DNA of 9,450 nt from Sphingobacteriaceae bacterium (lineage in GTDB: Bacteria > Bacteroidota > Bacteroidia > Sphingobacteriales > Sphingobacteriaceae). The stretch is taken from positions 1 to 9,450 of the forward strand of contig JANWIB010000134.1 in assembly GCA_025450155.1 (NCBI GenBank), written 5' to 3'. A program made the position numbers and the translations under genes. The notes under the pieces were generated by a model that worked only from the letters and a program-made list of their open reading frames with translations, was not told the origin of the DNA and ran no database searches. Shown here in pieces: positions 1 through 6,808 of this stretch; position 1 is the stretch's first letter, and each line of letters starts with the position of its first letter.

Positions 1-924
1 AGTTTCTGTATCCGGATTTTTTGATTTGAAAAGCGTGAAATTTCTAGAGATAGTAAATCCAAACCGTACACCTCCATCACCCCATGATTTTGTAGTATTC
101 GGAATAAAATTATTTTCCAGAATATGTTGGGAATTCATAAAATTCAAGGAAAAAATATGACCCCCGGTTTCAATCTCTAATCCTACCCCCAGCGGATTAT
201 AATAAGTTTCAGATAAATCAGGCCGCCCAAAAGCATTTACTAATTGATAATCCGCTACAAAAGAAAGTCGCTTAGTTAGTTTCAAACGGCCTGCAATACC
301 AAGACTAAAAAGGTTTTCATTATCTAAAGGATCTAACGCCTGTGAACGGATAAGATAGGTTGGGAGTATTTCTACAGAAATGGCCGAAGAAAACCTTCTG
401 GCAATAATTGCTTGCAATAAATATGACCACCTGTTTCCAAAGCTATCGAACTCATTCGTAGAAAGTTCTTCTCTGACGATAAGGCCTGTCTGCCCCAATA
501 AAGTTAGCGTTAATGGTATAGTAGATTCATTCTGTTGTAAAAGCTTGTACTTTAAAAACAAATCATATAATTCTTCCTGGCGGCTTCGCCCTATTCCAAT
601 AGTAAATCGGTCTGATAGCCCGTAATCTAATCCAATAAACAAATCAGAAGCTACATCCAGGCCAAATAAGGTATGTGATCCTCCAAAACGGCCACCAATA
701 TCTCCAAAATGATGACGAATCCGTAAATCGAGATCATGCTTTTTTTGTGTTTCGCTGGAGTGCGATAGAACCACACGTGTAGATTTAAAAGTAGAAGGAT
801 AGGTATTCAAAGAATCATTTTTTGTTGAGAATTGATTCAACAAGGAGTCAGTATCTTGCGCTTTTAAAACCAGGCTTAACAAGAAGCAAACACTTAGGAT
901 AAAGAGAACTTTGATTTGCTGCAT
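1..924 (-). CDS. DUF5777-like outer-membrane beta-barrel protein (partial, C-terminus beyond window)
   Basis: The minus-strand frame is open from the ATG at 924 to the left edge, giving 308 codons with no stop. The protein starts MQQIKVLFILSVCFLLSLVL and then KAQ, a clear signal peptide with likely cleavage after Ala-Gln, so it is exported. The rest has alternating polar/hydrophobic segments with Gly and aromatic residues, as in outer-membrane barrels (for example FGDIGGRFGGSHTLFG and LFIGLDYGLSDRFTIGIG). The last visible part, ETGGHIFSLNFMNSQHI followed by SWGDGGVRFGFTISRNF, resembles the conserved C-terminal part of the DUF5777 family as I remember it, so little of the protein is probably missing. 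The function of this family is not established. The start lies 3 bases after the stop of the upstream YceI gene, so the two are almost certainly co-transcribed. The family name is from memory; the secreted barrel character is seen directly. Confidence 0.8.
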   Translation of the reverse strand, partial: MQQIKVLFILSVCFLLSLVLKAQDTDSLLNQFSTKNDSLNTYPSTFKSTRVVLSHSSETQKKHDLDLRIRHHFGDIGGRFGGSHTLFGLDVASDLFIGLDYGLSDRFTIGIGRSRQEELYDLFLKYKLLQQNESTIPLTLTLLGQTGLIVREELSTNEFDSFGNRWSYLLQAIIARRFSSAISVEILPTYLIRSQALDPLDNENLFSLGIAGRLKLTKRLSFVADYQLVNAFGRPDLSETYYNPLGVGLEIETGGHIFSLNFMNSQHILENNFIPNTTKSWGDGGVRFGFTISRNFTLFKSKNPDTET

Positions 925-927
925 AAT

Positions 928-1515
928 TTATGGGTTTAATGGACTTAATGTAGCATCAACATTTACCTTGATTATTTCGGCTACTTTTCTTATAATGATT
1001 GTAGGGATTTTAATGTTATGATCTGCACAGGCTACATCAAAGCTTGAGATCAATCTCATTTTCCCCTTTTGAACAAAAATTTTCCCGGGAATAGTTCTTT
1101 GTTTGCTGATGCCATGCACTGTTAAAACTCCGCTTGCCGTTACAGTATACTCGCCATCTTTACTTGTATCTATAGGCTGTTGAATAGTTCCCTTAAATTT
1201 GGCGTAGGGATACTTATCGCTCTCCATATAATTTTCATTAAAATGTTCCTGCATTAACCCTTTTGCAAATTGGAAGCTTTTAATGGGTACCTGGAAAGCT
1301 ATTTCCTGGGTTTTTGTTATTACTATTGAAGTTAGGCTATTAGAAACCGCTTTTATGTCTTCTACGGGCGTTGAAGAAAAGAAGCTGACTTTACTATTTT
1401 TTGAGCCGAAATTTTGAGCAAAAGCTGGGTAGTTTAACCCGACAAGAAGTGCAAAACCTAAGCAGATTTTATTTATTCTTTTAAAGAAACAATGAAATAA
1501 GCCTGTAAAGTACAT
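928..1515 (-). CDS. Secreted YceI-family (lipid/polyisoprenoid-binding-like) protein
   Basis: This 195-residue protein has a long signal peptide (hydrophobic core about residues 16-32, likely cleavage after AFAQ at 34) and one YceI domain from about 38 to 192. The family hallmark is plain: a helix-turn segment at 86-109 containing MQEHFNENYMES and KYPYAKFKG, then LTVHG at 131-135 followed by paired beta strands. YceI proteins are lipocalin-like barrels, and some bind polyisoprenoid chains in the periplasm; the ligand here is unknown. No in-frame Met occurs between the signal peptide and residue 88, so the ATG at 1515 is the natural start. A promoter-like sequence lies just upstream. The DUF5777-like gene follows after 3 bases, a pairing I recall from other Bacteroidota, which suggests a shared envelope role (inference). 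Confidence 0.9.
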   Translation of the reverse strand: MYFTGLFHCFFKRINKICLGFALLVGLNYPAFAQNFGSKNSKVSFFSSTPVEDIKAVSNSLTSIVITKTQEIAFQVPIKSFQFAKGLMQEHFNENYMESDKYPYAKFKGTIQQPIDTSKDGEYTVTASGVLTVHGISKQRTIPGKIFVQKGKMRLISSFDVACADHNIKIPTIIIRKVAEIIKVNVDATLSPLNP

Positions 1516-1535
1516 ATTACTTTTTGCTACTTGTT

Positions 1536-1566
1536 CAAAGTACGAATGAATATTTTCTATTTCAAA
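1536..1566 (-). promoter_or_regulatory. Bacteroidota-type promoter for the YceI/DUF5777 operon
   Basis: On the minus strand TTTG (1563-1566) is followed after exactly 20 bases by TACTTTG (1536-1542). This fits the Bacteroidota pattern TTTG-N19-21-TAnnTTTG except that the -7 box is one T short. Transcription would start near 1532, giving a leader of about 17 nt before the ATG at 1515. No Shine-Dalgarno sequence is visible, as is usual in this phylum. Confidence 0.5.
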
Positions 1567-1575
1567 TTATTCATT

Positions 1576-1603
1576 AAAAATTTGTACTCAAAGTACAATT
1601 TTT
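1576..1603 (-). terminator. Palindrome behind pgi: weak terminator or operator
   Basis: TTGTACT (1582-1588) and AGTACAA (1592-1598) form a perfect 7-bp stem with a 3-nt loop. It is flanked by AAAAA (1576-1580) and TTTTT (1599-1603), so on either strand an A-tract precedes and a T-tract follows the stem. It lies about 75-100 bases after the pgi stop and 10 bases upstream of the -33 box of the YceI promoter. It could end pgi transcription, but the stem has only two G-C pairs. A dyad of this size could equally be an operator for the YceI promoter. Confidence 0.4.
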
Positions 1604-1674
1604 CGTTGATCAGATTCTTTAAAAAGAAAAATAATAGAGGTCAAAATTCTTTCTATATAGTTCTTTTTAGCTTA

Positions 1675-3321
1675 TTATCTCCAGAGTTTATACTTATTAA
1701 TTAAACCGTTGGTTGATGAATCATGCGTATTTACTTTTTCATCATCTTTTAACTCCGGTAGAATCTGGTTGGCTAGTTGCTTACCCAACTCAACACCCCA
1801 TTGATCAAAACTGAAGATATTCCAAATGACACCCTGAACAAAAATTTTGTGCTCGTACATGGCAATAAGAGAACCCAATGTTCTTGGAGTAATCTTTCTT
1901 ACTAAAATAGAATTAGTCGGACGGTTTCCTTCAAAAACCTTAAAAGGAGTTATTTTTTTAATTTCTTCATCCGGTTTTCCTTGTGCAACGAGTTCTTCAA
2001 CTACTTCTTCGGCGGTTTTTCCATTCATTAAAGCTTCGGTTTGTGCAAAGAAGTTAGACAACAACAATACATGGTGTTCTCCAATAGGGTTATGGCTTTG
2101 AGCCGGAGCAATAAAATCGCAAGGAATTAATTTGGTTCCCTGATGAATTAATTGATAGAAAGCATGTTGCCCGTTAGTTCCCGGTTCACCCCATATAATT
2201 GGTCCGGTTTCATAGGTTACCACATGGCCGTTGCGGTCAATATATTTCCCGTTACTTTCCATATCACCCTGCTGAAAATAAGCAGCAAAGCGGTGCATGT
2301 ACTGGTCATACGGTAAAATAGCATGACTTTCTGCCTCAAAAAAATTATTGTACCAAATGCCCAATAAAGCTAGAATTATCGGAATGTTTTGTTCAAATTC
2401 CACTTTTCGAAAATGATTATCCATGGCATGAGCTCCGACAAGTAATTCTTTAAAATTATCAAAGCCAATGCTTAACGAAATGGACAAGCCAATAGCACTC
2501 CAGAGCGAATATCTGCCGCCAACCCAATCCCAGAATTCGAACATATTTTTAGGGTCAATACCAAACTCCTTAACCGCCTTTTCGTTGGTCGATAAAGCGG
2601 CAAAATGTTTGGCTATGTCCACTTCAGATGCACCGTGGCCCAAAAACCAGTTTCTTGCGGTATGCGCATTGGTCATGGTTTCCTGAGTGGTAAACGTTTT
2701 AGAAGCGATTAGGAAGAGCGTAGTTTCCGGATTAACTTTTTTCAAGGTTTCTGCTAGGTGTGTGCCGTCAACATTAGAAACAAAATGAGGATTTAATCGG
2801 GTTTTATAAGCTTTTAATGCTTCGGTTACCATTACGGGGCCTAAATCAGAACCACCAATACCGATATTCACCACATCGGTAATTGCTTTGCCTGTATATC
2901 CCTTCCATTCGCCGGAAATAACAGCTTTAGAAAATTCCTCCATTTGTTGTAAAACAGCATTCACAGCAGGCATTACATCCTTGCCATCCGCGATAACAGG
3001 GGTGTTGCTTTGATTTCGTAAAGCGGTATGCAGCACAGCACGGTTTTCGGTTTCGTTAATTTTTTCACCCGAAAACATAGCTTCAATGGCTTCTTTCAGT
3101 CCACATTCTTTAGCCAATTGAATCAGTAAAGCAATTGTTTTTTCATCAATTTTGTTCTTAGAATAGTCTACTAGTATTTCTTCAAACTGGATAGAAAACT
3201 TATGAAAACGATCCGCATCGGCTTTAAATAAATCGCGTAAGTGTAAATCAGCTATTTCAACTAAATGATCTGAAAGGTATTGATATGCTTGTGTTTCAGT
3301 AAAATTGATCTTAGGTAACAT
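1675..3321 (-). CDS. pgi: Glucose-6-phosphate isomerase
   Basis: Cytoplasmic enzyme that interconverts glucose 6-phosphate and fructose 6-phosphate in glycolysis and gluconeogenesis. The 548-residue protein is full length for the bacterial family. The first family signature, DWVGGRYSLWSAIG, is at 265-278. The second, FDQWGVELGK, is at 505-514. The catalytic residues fall at the E. coli numbering: Glu355 in MESNGK, His386 in GTNGQHAFYQLIHQG, and Lys514. The phosphate-binding GIGGSDLGP is at 154-162. The ATG at 3321 begins MLPKINFTETQAYQYL, which fits the family N-terminus, with no better start upstream. The gene is divergent from prfB and stands alone. I see no clear promoter box in the 152-base shared spacer on its strand. 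Nothing is missing or unusual in the enzyme. Confidence 0.98.
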   Translation of the reverse strand: MLPKINFTETQAYQYLSDHLVEIADLHLRDLFKADADRFHKFSIQFEEILVDYSKNKIDEKTIALLIQLAKECGLKEAIEAMFSGEKINETENRAVLHTALRNQSNTPVIADGKDVMPAVNAVLQQMEEFSKAVISGEWKGYTGKAITDVVNIGIGGSDLGPVMVTEALKAYKTRLNPHFVSNVDGTHLAETLKKVNPETTLFLIASKTFTTQETMTNAHTARNWFLGHGASEVDIAKHFAALSTNEKAVKEFGIDPKNMFEFWDWVGGRYSLWSAIGLSISLSIGFDNFKELLVGAHAMDNHFRKVEFEQNIPIILALLGIWYNNFFEAESHAILPYDQYMHRFAAYFQQGDMESNGKYIDRNGHVVTYETGPIIWGEPGTNGQHAFYQLIHQGTKLIPCDFIAPAQSHNPIGEHHVLLLSNFFAQTEALMNGKTAEEVVEELVAQGKPDEEIKKITPFKVFEGNRPTNSILVRKITPRTLGSLIAMYEHKIFVQGVIWNIFSFDQWGVELGKQLANQILPELKDDEKVNTHDSSTNGLINKYKLWR

Positions 3322-3461
3322 ACGGTTATTTTTCGCTAAAATAATGGATTATCATATAAAATGAAGCCTATTCGTCACCATTCGTTGCTTCTATGCTTTC
3401 GCACGGTTGCTATAAACAAGAAGGAGTTTTAGATGTTTCTTCCTGCTTACTGATTGAAATG

Positions 3462-3469
3462 TATATTTG
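3462..3469 (+). promoter_or_regulatory. -7 promoter box directly in front of prfB
   Basis: TATATTTG matches the Bacteroidota -7 consensus TAnnTTTG exactly and ends 4 bases before the prfB ATG. Transcription would then begin at or within a base or two of the start codon, leaving a leaderless or near-leaderless mRNA. The -33 side is weak: the nearest candidate is TTTC at 3436-3439, 22 bases upstream. The rest of the pgi-prfB spacer (3322-3473) shows no other convincing site. Confidence 0.4.
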
Positions 3470-3473
3470 CAGC

Positions 3474-4551
3474 ATGACCAAAGAACAATTACAGGATTTA
3501 AGGGACAGAATAATGGCCCTGAGGAGGCATCTTTGACATCGACAAGAAACTCGATGAATTGCATGTCGAACAAAACACTACATTAAATCCCACTTTTTGG
3601 GACAATCCGAAAGAAGCTGAAAAAGTACTGCATTCGATACAAATTAAAAAAGTTTGGACTGACGGTTATGCTGATACCGAAGCCTCTTTTGAGGATTTGA
3701 ATGTGATGTATGAGTTTTACCAATCGGACGATGCCAGCGAAGAAGATTTAAAGGAGCAGTACAATACCACTCGCACTAAAGTTGAAGAACTTGAGTTTAA
3801 AAATATGCTCAGTTCGGAAGAGGATCAACTCAACGCGGTGATGCAAATTACTGCGGGCGCCGGTGGTACCGAAAGCTGTGATTGGGCTTACATGCTGATG
3901 CGAATGTATATTATGTGGGGCGAGAAAAACGGATTTAAAGTAACTGAACAGGATTTGCAGGAAGGGGAGGTGGCCGGAGTTAAATCGGTTACCATTCAGT
4001 TTGAAGGTGATTTTGCTTACGGCTATTTAAAAGGAGAGAACGGTGTTCATCGCTTGGTACGTATTTCCCCTTTTGATGCCAATGCCAAACGACATACCTC
4101 TTTTGCATCGGTTTATGTTTATCCGTTAATTGATGATACGATTCAGATTGAAATCAATCCGGCCGATATCGAGTTTGAAACGTTCCGTTCTGGCGGTGCA
4201 GGCGGACAAAATGTAAATAAAGTAGAAACAGCGGTTCGTTTATATCACAAGCCTTCCGGGATCATTATTAAAAACCAGGAATCCCGCTCGCAGCTTCAAA
4301 ATAAAGAAAATGCTATTCGTTTATTAAAGTCGCAATTATACGAGGCCGAATTACGCAAACGGATGGAAACTACCGCTGCTATTGAAGGATCGAAGAAAAA
4401 AATTGAGTGGGGATCGCAAATACGAAATTATGTCTTGCATCCCTATAAATTAGTAAAGGATTTGCGTACCAATTATGAAACGTCTAATGCACAGGCCGTG
4501 TTAGATGGCGATTTGAACGAGTTTTTGAAAGCGTATTTAATGGAGTTTTAG
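3474..4551 (+). CDS. prfB: Peptide chain release factor 2, read through a programmed +1 frameshift
   Basis: RF2 ends translation at UGA and UAA. The gene is join(3474..3533, 3535..4551), giving 358 residues; E. coli RF2 has 365. Codons 1-20 (MTKEQLQDLRDRIMALRRHL) are followed by an in-frame TGA at 3534-3536. Skipping T3534 continues as DIDKKLDEL, the normal RF2 N-terminus. The stop-recognition tripeptide SPF is at 198-200 and the peptidyl-hydrolysis GGQ (in SGGAGGQNVNK) at 243-245, each offset by 7 from E. coli. The ATG at 3474 is chosen because MTKEQL fits related RF2 starts; an in-frame ATG at 3459 would only add MYICS. The second reading frame could be mistaken for a gene starting at the TTG at 3559, but that is an internal Leu codon. 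The gene ends in TAG, a codon RF2 itself does not read, and converges on the SirB1-like gene. Confidence 0.97.
3522..3537 (+). promoter_or_regulatory. RF2 programmed +1 frameshift site
   Basis: The site reads AGG AGG CAT CTT TGA C. It has a Shine-Dalgarno-like AGGAGG (3522-3527), three bases of spacer, the slippery CTT (3531-3533), the stop TGA (3534-3536) and the C that makes the stop weak. The E. coli site has the same layout, AGG GGG TAT CTT TGA C. In that family low RF2 makes the ribosome pause at UGA, slip +1 onto UUU and read GAC, so RF2 sets its own level. The Shine-Dalgarno-like stretch here pairs even better with the 16S tail than the E. coli one. Confidence 0.95.
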
Positions 4552-4600
4552 TGGACCCTTATAAGGTGAAGCATTATTTTAAAAAACTGAACGGGCTCTT

Positions 4601-5467
4601 TTACAAGCTAGGTGGAAAAATATCCAGAAGCTCTTCCAGTTCTTTTACCTTGTCCATAGAACCCAAATTAGAATAAGAGCCAATTAGGTTCCGTATGATA
4701 CGTTTAATAATCTCCTCGTTAGAACAAGGCTCATAAAACTGCTTTTCTGGTTTCAGGTTGAGTTGTTTTAAAAATGCATCTACATCCTTTCTGCCAAAAA
4801 TAAATCCTTTATTAAACGCATTAATGTAAAACAATACCCCGTTATCCCATTCCTCATCCTCTTGTGCCTCATCCAAATAAGCGAGTATAAAATGCTGTGG
4901 AAGATTCACCCCATAAATTGGTATATCCAGCTTTTGTGCTATAATAGAATAAAGGATGGCCAGAGAAATCTGGTTGCCTTTTTTACTCTCCAATACCCTG
5001 CTAATAAAAGAGTTTTGCGGGTCCTGATAATTGGTAGTATTACCCGTAAATCTGTAAGTGCTGTAAAATACATGATTAATAAGTTTCACTTTTTCAACAG
5101 CGCTCATATCATACATCATTTCTACCCAGATTTCCCGTTTAATCTCTTCAATCTGATTAATGATTTTTTGTTCGTCAAGGTCTGGGTATTGAAATTTATT
5201 CAGGGTAATTACGCCTTGTAAAAGATCAAAATTGCCACTCATATGCCACAATTCAAGCTCACGTTTTACATTTTGAAATTGGATATGATGGATAAGATTC
5301 TCTATTCGCTCCTGTAAAACAGCATCAAAAGATTGTTCCCAGGCATTTTCTAAAAACCCAATTACTTCACTGCCGTATGACAAGAGCCTTTCTTCTACAA
5401 GCTTTGAAACTTCCCGATCCGGGTCATCAAGCAATTTGATTAAAGACTCTATTTCTTTATAGTCCAT
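4601..5467 (-). CDS. SirB1-like protein with transglutaminase-like fold
   Basis: From the ATG at 5467 the protein has 288 residues and starts MDYKEIESLIKLLDDPDREV. An in-frame GTG at 5494 would add 9 residues; the ATG is preferred because the family typically begins just before this 'LLDDPD' segment. Residues 1-60 look like HEAT-type helical pairs. The rest resembles the SirB1 N-terminal/transglutaminase-like core 2 domain. GNQISLAILYSIIAQKLDIP (164-183) is followed by YGVNLPQHFILAYLD, where the His is kept. The position corresponding to the transglutaminase nucleophile holds Ser/Ile rather than Cys, as I recall for SirB1 proteins, so protease or transglutaminase activity is not expected. There is no signal peptide, so it is probably cytoplasmic. 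No C-terminal TPR domain is evident. The gene is divergent from the methyltransferase and convergent with prfB, 49 bases apart, without a clear terminator. Biological role unknown. Confidence 0.85.
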   Translation of the reverse strand: MDYKEIESLIKLLDDPDREVSKLVEERLLSYGSEVIGFLENAWEQSFDAVLQERIENLIHHIQFQNVKRELELWHMSGNFDLLQGVITLNKFQYPDLDEQKIINQIEEIKREIWVEMMYDMSAVEKVKLINHVFYSTYRFTGNTTNYQDPQNSFISRVLESKKGNQISLAILYSIIAQKLDIPIYGVNLPQHFILAYLDEAQEDEEWDNGVLFYINAFNKGFIFGRKDVDAFLKQLNLKPEKQFYEPCSNEEIIKRIIRNLIGSYSNLGSMDKVKELEELLDIFPPSL

Positions 5468-5510
5468 TCTGCTAATTAAATTAACATTTTTCACAAAAGA
5501 AAGGTTTCTC

Positions 5511-5518
5511 TATTTTTG
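5511..5518 (+). promoter_or_regulatory. -7 promoter box in front of the methyltransferase
   Basis: TATTTTTG is an exact TAnnTTTG box ending 6 bases before the ATG at 5525. TTTT at 5487-5490 lies 20 bases upstream, where the -33 TTTG is expected. The predicted transcription start is about 3 bases before the ATG. The box also overlaps the TTG at 5516, which argues against that TTG as the start codon. Confidence 0.45.
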
Positions 5519-5524
5519 GTTCTC

Positions 5525-6310
5525 ATGCTCAACCTGCAACTGGCAAAAGCCTTTCTTAAGCATCGTTTATACGCAAAAACCCGTCATGGGGTACATTCAC
5601 CTTTTGTGTATAGATTCCTTGATATCGTTATATATGACTTTAAGCCTCGTAAAGAGTTTAAAGCTATAGAAAAACTACGAGAAGAGCTTCTTCAGGATGA
5701 GCGCATCGTTGCCATTACCGACCTTGGGGCTGGTTCTCAAATAAACAATAAGAAACATAAACCAGTTAAAGAACTTGCCAAAAATGCATTGAAATCTGCA
5801 CGACTGGCTCAGTTAATTTCGCGAATAGCTGCTGATATAAAGCCTGCAAATATGATAGAATTGGGCACTTGCTTAGGTATTACCACCGCCTATTTATCCA
5901 AAGCTGTACCCAATGCTCAGATAATTACCATTGAAGGTTGCCCCCAAACAGCGCAGATTGCAAAGGAAAACCTGGAAAGATTACAAGCCAATAATTTAGA
6001 ACTATTGATAGGTAATTTTGATGATCGACTACCCGAAATTTTGCAAAAGATAGATACGCTTGATTTTCTTTTTGTTGATGGAAACCACCGAAAAGATGCC
6101 ACTTTAAGATACTTTTACCAATGTCTGCCAAAGATTACTGAAAACTCCATCATAATTTTTGACGACATTTACTGGAGCAAAGAAATGCAGCAGGTCTGGG
6201 AAGAAATAAAAAACCACCCCGAGGTAACAATAACGATGGATTTATTCTGGATTGGCTTGGTTTTTTTTAAAAAAAATCAGGCTAAAGAACACTTTAAAAT
6301 TAAATTTTAG
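5525..6310 (+). CDS. Class I SAM-dependent (O-)methyltransferase of unknown substrate
   Basis: The protein has 261 residues from the ATG at 5525; an in-frame TTG at 5516 would add only MVL and overlaps the promoter box. A Rossmann-type methyltransferase core is visible. Motif I, MIELGTCLGITTAYLS, begins at about 110; the acidic residue that holds the SAM ribose is in ITIEG (E137); LFVDGNH carries D185; and IIIFDDIYWS carries D213-D214. This set resembles O-methyltransferase family 3 / Methyltransf_24 proteins. The N-terminal KTRHGVHSPFVYRFL and the DLGAGSQ segment are typical of a Bacteroidota-restricted branch, as far as I recall. No signal peptide or membrane segment, so cytoplasmic. The substrate is not known. 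The last 28 codons have a decayed second copy at 6866-6950. A perfect inverted repeat begins 3 bases after the stop. Confidence 0.88.
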   Translation: MLNLQLAKAFLKHRLYAKTRHGVHSPFVYRFLDIVIYDFKPRKEFKAIEKLREELLQDERIVAITDLGAGSQINNKKHKPVKELAKNALKSARLAQLISRIAADIKPANMIELGTCLGITTAYLSKAVPNAQIITIEGCPQTAQIAKENLERLQANNLELLIGNFDDRLPEILQKIDTLDFLFVDGNHRKDATLRYFYQCLPKITENSIIIFDDIYWSKEMQQVWEEIKNHPEVTITMDLFWIGLVFFKKNQAKEHFKIKF

Positions 6311-6313
6311 GAA

Positions 6314-6361
6314 AGCTATCTGCAAGCCACTATAGGTATTGGTAATGGCTTGCAGATAGCT
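6314..6361. terminator. Perfect 16-bp inverted repeat between convergent genes
   Basis: The arm AGCTATCTGCAAGCCA (6314-6329) is exactly complementary to 6346-6361, with a 16-nt spacer. It lies 3 bases after the methyltransferase stop and 14 bases before the stop of the convergent DUF805 gene, where a shared terminator would sit. Neither side has a good T-tract: on the plus strand ATATT follows, on the minus strand TTCC. It would be a strong hairpin, but bidirectional termination is inferred. Confidence 0.6.
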
Positions 6362-6375
6362 ATATTAAAGGTCTG

Positions 6376-6780
6376 TTATTCCGAATCCGCTATTTGTTCT
6401 TTCGGATTGAGGCCATATTGATTCTCGCCGGGATTGCTATCCGTTACCAATAATACCAATAGCCAAATTGCCCCAATTAGAGGGATTAAGGCTATTAAAA
6501 GCATCCAGCCACTTTTACCTACGTCATGAAGCCGTCTAACCGCCACCGCTAAACCCGGGATAAAAACAGCTAATACATAGGCCAGATATACATAGCCGTA
6601 TGGTAAATTTTGAACGCCATATCCAGTATCCATTTTAAAGGTTGTACCCATTAAATTGTCAAGTATCATAGCAGCAATAACAAAAATAATATTAAACAAT
6701 GTGTACATCCAGTACTCTTTTCTTCTTGCTCTGCCACTAAATACAGCATACTTTCTTAAAACTTGTAAATACCAATTCAT
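6376..6780 (-). CDS. DUF805 inner-membrane protein
   Basis: This 134-residue protein has the DUF805 layout. A soluble N-terminus carries FSGRARRKEYW (14-24). It is followed by a membrane helix at about 24-43, a second at about 62-82, the hallmark VRRLHDVGKSGW (81-92), a third helix at about 91-113, and the closing NPGENQYGLNP (116-126). The length is typical and the protein seems complete. The family's function is not known. The ATG at 6780 is the only reasonable start. An AGGAG stretch in the leader is about 20 bases away and too far to serve as a ribosome binding site. The gene is convergent with the methyltransferase. The stretch containing it is bracketed by the methyltransferase 3' end and a decayed copy of that end, so it may have arrived by duplication or insertion. 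Confidence 0.93.
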   Translation of the reverse strand: MNWYLQVLRKYAVFSGRARRKEYWMYTLFNIIFVIAAMILDNLMGTTFKMDTGYGVQNLPYGYVYLAYVLAVFIPGLAVAVRRLHDVGKSGWMLLIALIPLIGAIWLLVLLVTDSNPGENQYGLNPKEQIADSE

Positions 6781-6808
6781 GTTGTTTGTTTTAATTTCTC
6801 CTACTCAT

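Noticed and set aside
380..625. An 81-codon plus-strand open frame.
   Set aside because: Antisense shadow of the DUF5777-like barrel gene, whose frame is open across the whole stretch and has a signal peptide.
1675..3321. Search for anything unusual in pgi (fusion, missing catalytic residue, start change).
   Set aside because: All catalytic residues fall at their usual positions and the length is normal, so it is an ordinary housekeeping gene.
3421..3453. A six-codon open frame (MFLPAY, then TGA) with AAGGAG 6 bases before its ATG, upstream of prfB; it resembles a leader peptide that ends in an RF2 codon.
   Set aside because: The likely prfB promoter box at 3462-3469 lies downstream, so the frame would not be in the mRNA. 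So short a frame is expected by chance, and this phylum does not depend on Shine-Dalgarno sequences.
3534..3536. The in-frame TGA in prfB taken as a sign of a pseudogene or sequencing error.
   Set aside because: The full recoding signal (AGGAGG, 3-base spacer, CTT TGA C) and an intact downstream frame with SPF and GGQ show programmed frameshifting.
3559..4551. prfB called as a separate gene starting at the TTG at 3559.
   Set aside because: The TTG is an internal Leu codon. The true protein begins at 3474 and crosses the TGA by a +1 frameshift; the residues between fit the RF2 N-terminus.
4862..5221. A 119-codon open frame on the plus strand inside the SirB1-like gene.
   Set aside because: It lies fully antisense to a gene with clear family features, shows no domain or signal, and is composed as expected of a shadow frame.
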